A DNA stretch of 50,751 bases, from the NCBI GenBank assembly GCA_029881035.1, contig JAOUNI010000014.1, forward strand, positions 1 through 50,751, written 5' to 3'. Shown piece by piece: positions 26,800-34,890 of the stretch. The notes under the pieces are model-generated. The model ran no database searches. It was not told where the DNA came from and saw only the letters and a program-made list of their open reading frames with translations. A program made the translations under genes and the position numbers. The first letter of the stretch is position 1; each line of letters begins with the position of its first letter. Source of the stretch: Gammaproteobacteria bacterium. GTDB lineage: Bacteria > Pseudomonadota > Gammaproteobacteria > SZUA-229.

Positions 26800-27513
26800 A
26801 TGTCGACGTTTCCTTTATACATTGTTTGCCATGCTGCCTTTGAACCGGCTGCTTATCTTTGTACTTATCTCGATAAGAAAAATATTTCATATAAAAAAAT
26901 CAGTGGTATTCATGACGAATTAGCGGCATTGGATCTTGACACCGTTTCGGGCCTGGTTTTTATGGGTGGCCGCTATAGTGTGAACGATGATCTTCCCTGG
27001 CTCGCTGATGAAATTAAATTGATTCAGAGGGCGATAGAAAAAGATGTTCCATTGATGGGTATATGTTTTGGTGCACAGCTGATTAGTAAGGCGCTGGGTG
27101 CGGAGGTGAGCAAAGCGGAACATATGGAAACGGGATGGCATGCGATTAAGGCAGATATCTCCAGACTTGCAGATATTCATACATTAGATCTGGATGATAC
27201 TTTTGAAGTTTTTGAGTGGCATGAAGATACATTTTCAATGCCGGTCGATGCGATCCCAATATTTAGTGGTCATAATCTGGAAAATCAGGGCTATTTATAT
27301 GGCAATACACTCACTATGCAGTTTCATCTGGAAATGACTGAATATATGGTTAATGACTGGTTGCGACGTTATTGTGATTGTATGCCTAAGGCTTCAAAAT
27401 CTGTGCAATGTCCTGAAGAAATCACTGGAAATTTAACTGAGCGACTGAATAATTTACATGCGGTGGCTGACAAGATTTATGACTGGTGGTTGAATATGGC
27501 TAAGCTGTATTAA
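26800..27513 (+). CDS. Class I glutamine amidotransferase-like protein
   Basis: A 237-residue protein with the GATase-1 fold of GMP-synthase-like stand-alone amidotransferases. The nucleophile is C89 in LMGICFGAQL, and the catalytic His and Glu are H176 and E178 in MQFHLEM. There is no synthetase domain, so the acceptor is unknown; related proteins include gamma-glutamyl hydrolases and GuaA-like enzymes. It converges with the patatin gene, and the two stop codons overlap. Confidence 0.85.
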   Translation: MSTFPLYIVCHAAFEPAAYLCTYLDKKNISYKKISGIHDELAALDLDTVSGLVFMGGRYSVNDDLPWLADEIKLIQRAIEKDVPLMGICFGAQLISKALGAEVSKAEHMETGWHAIKADISRLADIHTLDLDDTFEVFEWHEDTFSMPVDAIPIFSGHNLENQGYLYGNTLTMQFHLEMTEYMVNDWLRRYCDCMPKASKSVQCPEEITGNLTERLNNLHAVADKIYDWWLNMAKLY

Positions 27514-28673
27514 GGTTCAGTTTGATCTATTTCAAAAAAACTTATGAGCTCATCTTTGCGTTGCATGGCATCTTTATAACCCAGGTTAATCAATTCCCGG
27601 CAGTAACTTTTTTCAAACAGGAGGTAGCTTAACAGGCTGCTGCCGTTGTTGCTTAATGCGCCGATACCGCGCAGGAAAAATCGGATGGTTCGTGGTAGCT
27701 CCATGACATGTTTGTAGGAGATTTCCTGTAAGTCTTCACTGGGCGCTATCACTGTGACATCGATGATGCGTAGGTTCATATCATACTGGGATAAATTTTG
27801 TGAAGGTATGTGATGAATTGTTCTATTAATGCGACGTAGGCGTTCCAGGTCTGTTTCCAGGCTGTCTATAAATATACTGTTGAGTATGTGGCCGCCGACT
27901 TTAGCCAGGCTGGGATAGTCGGGCTCTTTACCGGTATCAACAGTCTCGGCTCGCCTGTTAGTGACGCCTATCACCAGGATTTTATCTGCACCCATGTGCA
28001 CTGCCGGGCTTAATGGTGCTATTTGCCGCATGGTGCCATCACCATAATAATCATTGTCTAATTTTATAGCGGTAAAGACAAAGGGAATGGCCGATGACGC
28101 CATTAAGTGATCAATAGTAATCTCACTGCGTTGACCAATGCGTATTGACCTGACCCAGGGTTTAACATCTGCAGATGTGTGATAAAAAACCACTGACCTG
28201 CCGGCGCCATAGGCTGAAGCGGTAATGCCTATGGATTCAATCACACCGTTTTTAATGGCGGTATTTATGCGTTCACAGGGTAAGTATTTTTCGAGCAGTT
28301 TGCGTAGGGGCGCGCGATCAAGAAATGAGGCTGGATTATGTTTGCCCAGGCCACCCATAATAACGCTGAGCCACCAGCCGGAGCCGCTTTTGATAATGCC
28401 GATTAAATCTGAACGGAATACATGATGTACGTGAAAATTGCGCCAAATTTTTTGTAGGCGTAGTACAGCATCTATGAAGTGGCTGCCGTAAATGGCTAGC
28501 GCCGCGGTATTGATTGCCCCAGCTGAGGTGCCAACAATGATGGGAAATGGATTGGCTGATTCTTTGGGTATTATTTCGGCAATCGCCTTCAGCACACCGA
28601 CCTGATAGGCTGCGCGAGCGCCACCGCCGGTGAGTACCAGTGCTAATTTCGATTTTTTCTTAGTTGTCTTCAT
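27510..28673 (-). CDS. Patatin-like phospholipase
   Basis: A 387-residue protein with the patatin fold. The glycine-rich oxyanion motif GGGARAAY is at 16-23. The nucleophile S50 lies in GTSAG, and the catalytic Asp D212 in YYGDGTMR completes the Ser-Asp dyad. There is no signal peptide, so the enzyme is cytoplasmic or membrane-associated. It is expected to hydrolyse acyl esters of phospholipids. The C-terminal 150 residues show no recognised domain. Confidence 0.88.
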   Translation of the reverse strand: MKTTKKKSKLALVLTGGGARAAYQVGVLKAIAEIIPKESANPFPIIVGTSAGAINTAALAIYGSHFIDAVLRLQKIWRNFHVHHVFRSDLIGIIKSGSGWWLSVIMGGLGKHNPASFLDRAPLRKLLEKYLPCERINTAIKNGVIESIGITASAYGAGRSVVFYHTSADVKPWVRSIRIGQRSEITIDHLMASSAIPFVFTAIKLDNDYYGDGTMRQIAPLSPAVHMGADKILVIGVTNRRAETVDTGKEPDYPSLAKVGGHILNSIFIDSLETDLERLRRINRTIHHIPSQNLSQYDMNLRIIDVTVIAPSEDLQEISYKHVMELPRTIRFFLRGIGALSNNGSSLLSYLLFEKSYCRELINLGYKDAMQRKDELISFFEIDQTEP

Positions 28674-28918
28674 CTACACAGTCCGTGGTATTGAGATAGA
28701 TAAAGTATAGTTGAAAAAAGGTCGCGGACTGACCCTGTTAAAGCCAGAATACTCCTTATGAGTGTGAATGCCCGGGCTTAAGAATAATGGTTTTATAGGG
28801 GCAGGGATAGTTAAAGGCGTGATGGCGTCATTTTTATCTGGTTTATGGACCGTTTATGGGGTTCTGGTGATTGACTCAGTCGCTAAAAATTATAGGGTTG
28901 ATGACTGATAAGCGTTGC

Positions 28919-28924
28919 TATAAT
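28919..28924 (+). promoter_or_regulatory. Extended -10 element close to the next start codon
   Basis: TGCTATAAT is a consensus extended -10. It ends six bases before ATG 28931, so transcription would start at or next to the start codon. No Shine-Dalgarno sequence precedes the ATG, consistent with a leaderless mRNA. Confidence 0.45.
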
Positions 28925-28930
28925 ACCGAT

Positions 28931-29128
28931 ATGAACATTGAATCCGCGACCAAAGATATTCTGGCCTTTGTTGATATAGGCAATTATCATGCGGCGATTA
29001 ATACCGCTATATCGGCGATGAATGCCTGCCGCAAAGAGAATGATCAGACCGGTATTGATCATTTTATAGAGGTGATTAAAGGCATTGTTAATACCATGGA
29101 TGAGGAGTTTGGGAGTAAAGGCAGTTAG
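28931..29128 (+). CDS. Small protein, unknown, possibly leaderless
   Basis: A 65-residue soluble protein starting MNIESATKDILAFVDIG. It is mostly alpha-helical, with a helix-turn-helix-like hairpin (YHAAINTAISAMNACRKE, then TGIDHFIEVIKGIV). An in-frame TTG at 28871 exists, but it would place the near-consensus -10 inside the coding region. It lies 17 bases upstream of another small gene. No family was recognised. Confidence 0.55.
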   Translation: MNIESATKDILAFVDIGNYHAAINTAISAMNACRKENDQTGIDHFIEVIKGIVNTMDEEFGSKGS

Positions 29129-29145
29129 TTCCTCAATATCTCGCC

Positions 29146-29364
29146 ATGAGTAAATTTCTTAGCCAGTGGTCACCCTCACAAGCTGCGATTGATTTGATCA
29201 AGCTGAATGGCTTTGACGATGCCCATATTGCGAAATCGGTCGATTATTTGAAAGCGCAGACCGAGCTGGAAGATATCGATGATATTGAGGGTTATGATAA
29301 CTGGGATACGTTTTTTATTATGTTCTGTATAAAGGCGGGCGGTAAGTTGGTTAAACCGAATTAG
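29146..29364 (+). CDS. Small protein, weakly DnaT-domain-like
   Basis: A 72-residue protein. The pattern WSPSQAAIDLIKLNGFDDAHI ... YDNWDTFFIMFCIKAG loosely resembles the DnaT DNA-binding domain found in primosomal proteins (a WxPS start, a helical middle and a late WxxxF). The middle is unusually acidic (ELEDIDDIEGYD), which argues against strong DNA binding. The similarity is by eye only. It is probably co-transcribed with the gene before it. Confidence 0.55.
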   Translation: MSKFLSQWSPSQAAIDLIKLNGFDDAHIAKSVDYLKAQTELEDIDDIEGYDNWDTFFIMFCIKAGGKLVKPN

Positions 29365-29446
29365 TTGAATTGGTACATTGGATGGGCGAAGGCAGGGCCA
29401 TGCTTATCTTATGAATTTTAAATTATAAAAAGTGGTAATTAAAAAA

Positions 29447-30370
29447 ATGAATGCAGCCAGTGTAGAGCAGTTAAACAAAGAATTTTCATTTGAGCAGGGC
29501 AGTCAGAGTCTGGTTTTTAATGCAGGTGGTGGCGATATTCCGGCCATTGAAATTAAAAATGAGCAGGCCACTGCAATCATTAGTCTGCAGGGCGCGCATG
29601 TCCTGAGCTGGGTGCCTGCTGGTGAAGATGATGTGATCTGGCTGTCGACTGAGGCGAAGTTTGCGCCGGGCAAATCGGTGCGTGGTGGCATTCCGATCTG
29701 CTGGCCGTGGTTCGGTCCACATGAAAGTAATACGGCTTATCCCGGTCATGGTTTTGCACGTACAGTGTTATGGCAGGTGACGAAGACCGAGGCGTTATCG
29801 TCAGGTGAAACACGAGTGACATTTCAGCTGGATACCCGTCAGCTTGATGATGCGATTAAGCCGATGTGGCCTTTGCCGACGATAGCGGAATACCGTCTGA
29901 CCATCGGTAAAATTTTGACCATTGAGCTGATAACACATAACCAGGGCGATCAGGCCATGACGATCGGTCAGGCGTTGCATACTTATTTCAAGGTGGCTGA
30001 TGTCAGCAAGACTAATATCATTGGTCTTAAGGATAAACCGTATCTCGATAAAACAGACGGCTTTAAGCGTAAAACGCAAAGTGGTGCGGTGACCATTGGT
30101 GAAGAAGTGGACCGTGTGTATTTACAGACACCAGATGATGTGGTGATTGATGATGGTAAACGAAAAATCATCATCAAAAAACAGGGCAGCCATTCAACGG
30201 TAGTGTGGAATCCATGGAAAGAGGCGGCGGATAAAATGGGTGATCTGGGACAGGACGGATACCTTAAGATGCTATGTGTGGAATCGGCGAATGCAGTTGA
30301 TGACACGGTGGTGGTTGCTGCGGGTGAAAGTTATACCCTGTTGGTGACTTATGAGCTTGAGACTATTTGA
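29447..30370 (+). CDS. D-hexose-6-phosphate mutarotase (YeaD-like aldose 1-epimerase)
   Basis: A 307-residue protein of the galactose-mutarotase fold. It carries VRGGIPICWPWFGPH, the motif of the YeaD subgroup, ALHTYFKVAD with the catalytic His, and a late LCVESANAVDD with the catalytic Glu region. It should interconvert alpha and beta forms of glucose-6-phosphate. ATG 29447 is preferred; a GTG at 29432 is in frame. The dsbB-like gene begins at or just after its end. Confidence 0.87.
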   Translation: MNAASVEQLNKEFSFEQGSQSLVFNAGGGDIPAIEIKNEQATAIISLQGAHVLSWVPAGEDDVIWLSTEAKFAPGKSVRGGIPICWPWFGPHESNTAYPGHGFARTVLWQVTKTEALSSGETRVTFQLDTRQLDDAIKPMWPLPTIAEYRLTIGKILTIELITHNQGDQAMTIGQALHTYFKVADVSKTNIIGLKDKPYLDKTDGFKRKTQSGAVTIGEEVDRVYLQTPDDVVIDDGKRKIIIKKQGSHSTVVWNPWKEAADKMGDLGQDGYLKMLCVESANAVDDTVVVAAGESYTLLVTYELETI

Positions 30371-30374
30371 TTTT

Positions 30375-30920
30375 ATGTTTATAAACCTCATTAAGCAGCT
30401 CAATAAACTTTCTTATAGCCGCTGGTATTGGGGGCTGGGTATGATTATTGGTCTTTCTTTTATGGGGGCAGCACTGTATTACCAGCATGTACTGGGTACT
30501 CGTCCCTGTCTTTTGTGTATTCAGGTGCGTTTGTGGGTATCGTTGTTGGTTTTGGTGTCGCTGGCTGGTTTTCTGCTGAGAAACAATCGTCTGCTGAATT
30601 CTATAATGCATCTGTCGGTGGTGCTGACTGCGATCGCTCTGGTAGAACGTAGTTATCAATTACTGGGTACTGAACGTGGTTTTGTTTTTGGTGATTGTGG
30701 TTTTGAGCTGGGTCTGCCAGCCTGGTTCGCGATTGATGAGTGGCTGCCTTCAGTGTATTACGTTGAAACCTCCTGTGGTTATACGCCGGAAATTATATTT
30801 GGTATTACCATGGCCGAGGTACTGATGGTGTTTTCAGTAGGCTTATTGCTAGTGAGTGTGGTGGTTTTTCTGGCTTCTTTTTGCAGAAAAGATTGTTCGA
30901 ATGGCGGAGCTACTTTTTAA
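30375..30920 (+). CDS. dsbB: Disulfide bond formation protein DsbB
   Basis: A 181-residue inner-membrane protein with four membrane segments. The first periplasmic pair is CLLC at 45-48, and the second pair lies in the long second loop (FGDCGF and ETSCGY), as in DsbB. It reoxidises DsbA and passes electrons to quinones. ATG 30375 gives the usual DsbB N-terminal length; ATG 30351 is also in frame and would overlap the mutarotase gene by 20 bases. No dsbA is in the window. Confidence 0.9.
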   Translation: MFINLIKQLNKLSYSRWYWGLGMIIGLSFMGAALYYQHVLGTRPCLLCIQVRLWVSLLVLVSLAGFLLRNNRLLNSIMHLSVVLTAIALVERSYQLLGTERGFVFGDCGFELGLPAWFAIDEWLPSVYYVETSCGYTPEIIFGITMAEVLMVFSVGLLLVSVVVFLASFCRKDCSNGGATF

Positions 30921-30969
30921 AGTCAGTGCCTGAATCTGTGCAGACTATCCGGGATTAGTGAGGTAAACA

Positions 30970-31827
30970 ATGAATTTTATTAAAGCTAATTACCTTAAAC
31001 TGATTATCACAGCATGTTTTTTTCTGTTGGCATTTTTCTCGGCGACTAATTTGTTCGATGAATATGGTGAGAAATATACCGATGAGGGTTTCAAGCGATC
31101 GCTTTCGGCCTTTGCTATTGCCAAAGGTTTGAACGGTGTGATTTCGGTGGTGCAAGGAACCGAAGTGGCGGTCGAACCTGCGGGTATCGGACTGATTTTA
31201 ACGCCGGGACAGATACTCGATCCGGCGAATGATTTAATTGAGCGGTTTTCCTGGGTGATGCTGATTTGTACAACGTCGTTGGGTATTCAGGCTATCTTGT
31301 TGAAGATGTTTTCTTCTTTTTATTTTTCAGTGGTGGTGACATCATCACTTCTTTTAATGGTGTTGTTTGTCTGGAATGATAAAAATACCTCAGTGGACGT
31401 GAAGAATATTTTATATCGGTTTGTTACTTTTCTTATTATTCTCCGATTTTTTATTCCGGTTATGGCTATCTCCAGCGAGGGTATTTATAACGCCTTTCTT
31501 GAGTCGAAATATACTGAGTCAAAATTACAGCTGGAGCAGTCCAATCAGACCATAGCAAATCTTAGTGAAGAAAATCGGACGTTAACAGATAAAGCTGAAG
31601 ATATACCGTGGTATGAGTCGTTGAGTAATGATTTTAACGCGGCGATTGATTCTTTTGATGTTGATAAGCGTGTAGAGCAGCTAAAAGCAGAAGCCGATAA
31701 CCTAACCAGTCATATTGTTGATCTGATTGTTGTTTTTACTATGCAAACGATTTTATTGCCATTAGTTTTTATCTGGCTTGCGCTGAAATTGATAAAGGCG
31801 AATTTCACGTTTCGATTTTTTAATTAA
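30970..31827 (+). CDS. Membrane protein with an internal coiled coil, unknown
   Basis: A 285-residue protein. Hydrophobic segments lie near 7-25, 93-112, 115-136, 148-167 and 252-278. A coiled-coil stretch (about 178-210, ESKLQLEQSNQTIANLSEENRTL) and an acidic amphipathic stretch to 250 lie before the last span. A GxGLILTPGQILDPANDLIERFSW region lies just before the second span. No family was recognised. It sits between dsbB and yajD in the same direction. Confidence 0.65.
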   Translation: MNFIKANYLKLIITACFFLLAFFSATNLFDEYGEKYTDEGFKRSLSAFAIAKGLNGVISVVQGTEVAVEPAGIGLILTPGQILDPANDLIERFSWVMLICTTSLGIQAILLKMFSSFYFSVVVTSSLLLMVLFVWNDKNTSVDVKNILYRFVTFLIILRFFIPVMAISSEGIYNAFLESKYTESKLQLEQSNQTIANLSEENRTLTDKAEDIPWYESLSNDFNAAIDSFDVDKRVEQLKAEADNLTSHIVDLIVVFTMQTILLPLVFIWLALKLIKANFTFRFFN

Positions 31828-31851
31828 ATAAATAATGGTGTTGAGACCAAT

Positions 31852-32223
31852 ATGGTGAAGTCGAATAATAAATTTGATCAGGCTGTGGCCGATGCTCGTC
31901 GTGCCAGCGATAAGCGTGAGCAGGGGTATCGCGAGCAGGCGCTAAAAATATATCCACATATTTGCGGTCGTTGCTGCCGTGAGTTTGATCGCAAGAACCT
32001 GCATGAGTTGACGGTGCATCATCGCGATCATAATCATGATAATAACCCCTCTGATGGTAGTAATTGGGAGCTGTTATGCCTGTATTGTCATGACAATGAA
32101 CATCAGCGTCAAACAGAAGCAGAGCAGGGTTATACTACTTCGGGTAATAAAAAGAGTAAGGATAATTCGGCAACATTTAACCCGTTTGCGGACCTTAAGT
32201 CTCTGCTCAATAAAAAAGACTGA
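31852..32223 (+). CDS. yajD: YajD family HNH nuclease
   Basis: A 123-residue protein closely following E. coli YajD: QGYREQALKIYPHICGRCCREF, LHELTVHHRDHNHDNNPSDGSNWELLCLYCHDNEH, and NPFADLKSLLNKK at the end. The HNH core and four zinc-type cysteines (two CxxC pairs) are present. It is a small predicted endonuclease of unknown substrate. Confidence 0.93.
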   Translation: MVKSNNKFDQAVADARRASDKREQGYREQALKIYPHICGRCCREFDRKNLHELTVHHRDHNHDNNPSDGSNWELLCLYCHDNEHQRQTEAEQGYTTSGNKKSKDNSATFNPFADLKSLLNKKD

Positions 32224-32255
32224 GTTTTAACCTGTTAACTGGATTACCTTGCCCG

Positions 32256-33002
32256 ATGATGTTGTGGAACCGATTAAAAACCAGAGTGACTAAAAGCAGT
32301 CAGATCATTGTCGATGATATTGACGTGCAGATTGTTCGCAAGAATATTAAAAATCTGAATTTGCGTGTGTATTCATCGGACGGACGTGTCCGGGTAGCGG
32401 CACCTATGCACGTTAGCGATGATGCGGTACGACTCACTGTTATAGATCGAATGATCTGGATTAAAAAACAGCAGCTTCGTCTGGCTAATAGACCCGAGCC
32501 ATTACCGCGTGAGATGGTCTCTGGCGAGCAGCATTATTATTTGGGTGAGCCGTATTTGTTAGAAGTGATTGAACGCCATGGTAAACATGAGGTGACAATT
32601 GCTAACAATACGGATCTGCTGTTATATGTGAAACCGGGCACAGATATGGACAAACGTGCTTCGGTTTTAAATGAGTGGTATCGGCAACAGATTAAAACAA
32701 TTATCCCTGAGCTGATTCAGAAATGGGAGCCGGTTGTTGGTGTTAGAGTGGATGAGTGGGCAATTAAAAAAATGAAAACTCGTTGGGGTACCTGTAATAT
32801 TTCTTCACGTCGCATCTGGTTGAATCTTGAACTTATGAAAAAACCAGTGCAATGTCTGGAGTATGTTTTAGTCCATGAGATGGTTCATTTACTTGAGCGT
32901 TACCATAATAAGAATTTTAAAGCTTATATGGATAGGTTTATGCCGGACTGGCGAGTGCAGGATGCGCTGTTAAAATGCGAACCGCTGGCGCGTGATCTTT
33001 GA
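32256..33002 (+). CDS. YgjP-like zinc metallohydrolase (DUF45)
   Basis: A 248-residue protein of the SprT/YgjP family. The zinc-binding motif HEMVH is near 207, followed by YHNKNF with the third ligand region (HEMVHLLERYHNKNF). Upstream it has the family signature KMKTRWGTCNISSRRIWLN. The substrate is not known. It is co-directional with yajD (32 bases) and with the MltC-like gene (14 bases), suggesting one transcript. Confidence 0.87.
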   Translation: MMLWNRLKTRVTKSSQIIVDDIDVQIVRKNIKNLNLRVYSSDGRVRVAAPMHVSDDAVRLTVIDRMIWIKKQQLRLANRPEPLPREMVSGEQHYYLGEPYLLEVIERHGKHEVTIANNTDLLLYVKPGTDMDKRASVLNEWYRQQIKTIIPELIQKWEPVVGVRVDEWAIKKMKTRWGTCNISSRRIWLNLELMKKPVQCLEYVLVHEMVHLLERYHNKNFKAYMDRFMPDWRVQDALLKCEPLARDL

Positions 33003-33025
33003 CATTTTAAAACAGGATGATGGCC

Positions 33026-34219
33026 ATGATGCGTTTAGTTAAATCTTTTTGTTGGACAGTAGTCAGTAGCTGTTTTGTGATTATGACAGGCCATGCCGAA
33101 AGCTTTAATGACTGGAAAAATCAGCAGCAGTCTGGTTTTCAGCAGGCTAAAGATGAATTTGAGATTTATAAAGCAGAGCTGGAGTCTGCTTTTAAAGAGT
33201 ACAAGCGTAAAACTGGTGCGGTATGGGGCAGGGACAATGTGACTCTGGATGGTAAACGTTGGGTGAGTTACATTGAGAATCTGAATCAACGTAGTGTGGT
33301 TGATTTTGAGCAGGGCGTGATCAATGTAGAAGTTGCGTTACCGAGTGATCAGATCGTTAATGATACACAGGGAAAAAAGCAGCTTGAACAGGTTTTGTTA
33401 AAAGCGATGAAACAGGGTGATGATCAACGTTCTATGCCGCAAGTAGCGCAGCAGCCGGTCTCTCAGCCTTCGGGTGCGGATGTGCTGGCGGGACAAATTA
33501 GTCGGCTGGATGGTGTAGCTGCCGGGCATGAGGATTATCAATCACTGGCACAGGATGCGGCGGCCAGTGCCAGCAAAAAAACTTTGAAGGGCGATGATGG
33601 TAAAACACGGATAGTCTACCAGGCACAGCTTAAGCTGGTGCCGGATCATATTCGGGTGCGTGCCAGTCAATTTCAGTCGCTGATAAATCAGTACTCTGCT
33701 GAGTATCAGGTTCCTTCTCCGGTTGTGTTCGCGGTGATAGAAACCGAAAGCATGTTCAATCCGACAGCACGTTCCAATGCCCCCGCTTTTGGTTTGATGC
33801 AACTGGTGCCGACCAGTGGAGCGCGTGATGCTTACCGTTATGTCTATAAAGTGGATAAGGTGGTGAGTGATACCTATTTATATAATCCAGAAAATAATGT
33901 GCGCTTGGGTACAGCTTACATACGCCGCCTTAACAGCGAATATCTGGGTGGTATCAAATCTGATGAGTCACGTATGTTTGCAACTATTGCCGCTTACAAT
34001 ACTGGCGCGGGTAATGTTTTCAGGGCATTTCTTGGTAGTAGCTATAGTTCAAGTCAGTATAAAAATTACAATGATTATAAAAATGCGGCACTTCACGAAA
34101 TCAATAAGCGCTCATCTGATCAGGTTTATCAGCATCTGCGAGGGCATCTGCCACATGAAGAAACACGTTCTTATATAAAGAACGTGACTGAACGTATGGC
34201 TAATTATTATTCATTGTAA
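33026..34219 (+). CDS. MltC-like lytic murein transglycosylase
   Basis: A 397-residue exported protein with a signal peptide ending near TGHA-ESF. An N-terminal DUF3393-type region (FNDWKNQQQSGFQQAKDEFEIYKAELESAFKEYK) is followed by the lysozyme-like SLT domain. The catalytic Glu is in VIETESMFNPTARSNAPAFGLMQLVP (near 240). It cleaves peptidoglycan to 1,6-anhydromuropeptides. Unlike E. coli MltC there is no lipobox, so it should be soluble in the periplasm. Several ATG codons cluster at 33017-33031; 33026 has the best spacing to ACAGGA. Confidence 0.88.
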   Translation: MMRLVKSFCWTVVSSCFVIMTGHAESFNDWKNQQQSGFQQAKDEFEIYKAELESAFKEYKRKTGAVWGRDNVTLDGKRWVSYIENLNQRSVVDFEQGVINVEVALPSDQIVNDTQGKKQLEQVLLKAMKQGDDQRSMPQVAQQPVSQPSGADVLAGQISRLDGVAAGHEDYQSLAQDAAASASKKTLKGDDGKTRIVYQAQLKLVPDHIRVRASQFQSLINQYSAEYQVPSPVVFAVIETESMFNPTARSNAPAFGLMQLVPTSGARDAYRYVYKVDKVVSDTYLYNPENNVRLGTAYIRRLNSEYLGGIKSDESRMFATIAAYNTGAGNVFRAFLGSSYSSSQYKNYNDYKNAALHEINKRSSDQVYQHLRGHLPHEETRSYIKNVTERMANYYSL

Positions 34220-34320
34220 TCAATATGTTATATTGATTACTTAAGATCCGGTCTCAAAATATTATCCACTTTTAGCAGTTTGCCTATCTCTTTATAAAGC
34301 CTTAAGTAATTAAATGATAT

Positions 34321-34349
34321 TTGACTTCATTAGCATTTCTATATATTCT
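34321..34349 (+). promoter_or_regulatory. Predicted sigma-70 promoter of the sulfur-globule-like cluster
   Basis: TTGACT at 34321-34326 and TATTCT at 34344-34349 are separated by 17 bases. This is the best promoter-like sequence in the 190 bases before the first globule-like gene. Confidence 0.55.
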
Positions 34350-34357
34350 AATAACCA

Positions 34358-34375
34358 TAAGTTCTTATGAACTTA
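34358..34375 (+). promoter_or_regulatory. Palindrome at the predicted transcript start
   Basis: TAAGTTC and GAACTTA form a perfect 7-bp inverted repeat around TTAT. It begins nine bases after the -10 element, so it would lie at the very 5' end of the mRNA. It may act as an operator or as a stabilising 5' hairpin. Confidence 0.45.
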
Positions 34376-34411
34376 GAGCGCATGTTTACTAACTAAATGA
34401 GACTAAATATT

Positions 34412-34795
34412 ATGAAAACTTTAAAAGTAATTGCTATTGCTGCAATCTTCGCTGCTTCTACTTCGGCTAATGCCTGGTGGGGTCCTTTCAATAACAATGG
34501 TTACAACAACGGTGGTTATAACAACGGTTATAACGGTTATAACAATGGTTATGGTAACGGTGCTGGTGATTTTGATGGCGGCGGTGACATGGACTTTTCT
34601 TTTGGTATGAAAGCTAAAGGAAATGGCAGCGGTTATGGAAATGGTAATGGTTACAACGGTTACAACGGTTATAACAACTACAATGGTTATAACGGTTATA
34701 ACGGTTACAACGGTTATGCTCCATACGGTTATGCTCCTTATGGTTATGCTCCAGCTCCTGCTCCAGCCCAGGCTCCAGCTCCAGCAAGCAAATAA
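34412..34795 (+). CDS. Sulfur-globule-protein-like secreted Gly/Asn/Tyr-rich protein 1
   Basis: A 127-residue protein starting MKTLKVIAIAAIFAAST with a Sec signal peptide cleaved after ANA (residue 21), so the mature protein begins WWG. It then has GNGAGDFDGGGDMDFSFG, a glycine/asparagine region with repeated NGY triplets, a PYGYAP repeat and an Ala/Pro tail. The signal peptide, the WWG start and the Gly/Asn/Tyr repeats match the design of sulfur-globule envelope proteins (SgpA/B of Allochromatium vinosum), which coat periplasmic sulfur deposits. ATG 34412 gives the normal signal peptide; ATG 34397 would add five residues. A paralogue lies 1.2 kb downstream. Function is inferred. Confidence 0.78.
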   Translation: MKTLKVIAIAAIFAASTSANAWWGPFNNNGYNNGGYNNGYNGYNNGYGNGAGDFDGGGDMDFSFGMKAKGNGSGYGNGNGYNGYNGYNNYNGYNGYNGYNGYAPYGYAPYGYAPAPAPAQAPAPASK

Positions 34796-34823
34796 GGTCT
34801 ACTGCTACGGTAGTTAACTTTAG

Positions 34824-34860
34824 AAAAGGTCAGACACGATTATAGTGCCTGGCCTTTTTA
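34824..34860 (+). terminator. Rho-independent terminator after globule-like gene 1
   Basis: AAAAGGTCAGACAC pairs with GTGCCTGGCCTTTTT (two G-U pairs), and the T-rich 3' arm acts as the T tract. It would let most transcripts end after gene 1, so that gene 1 is expressed more strongly than the two genes after it. Confidence 0.75.
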
Positions 34861-34890
34861 GTTTTAAATATTTAATTAAGGAACACTGTT

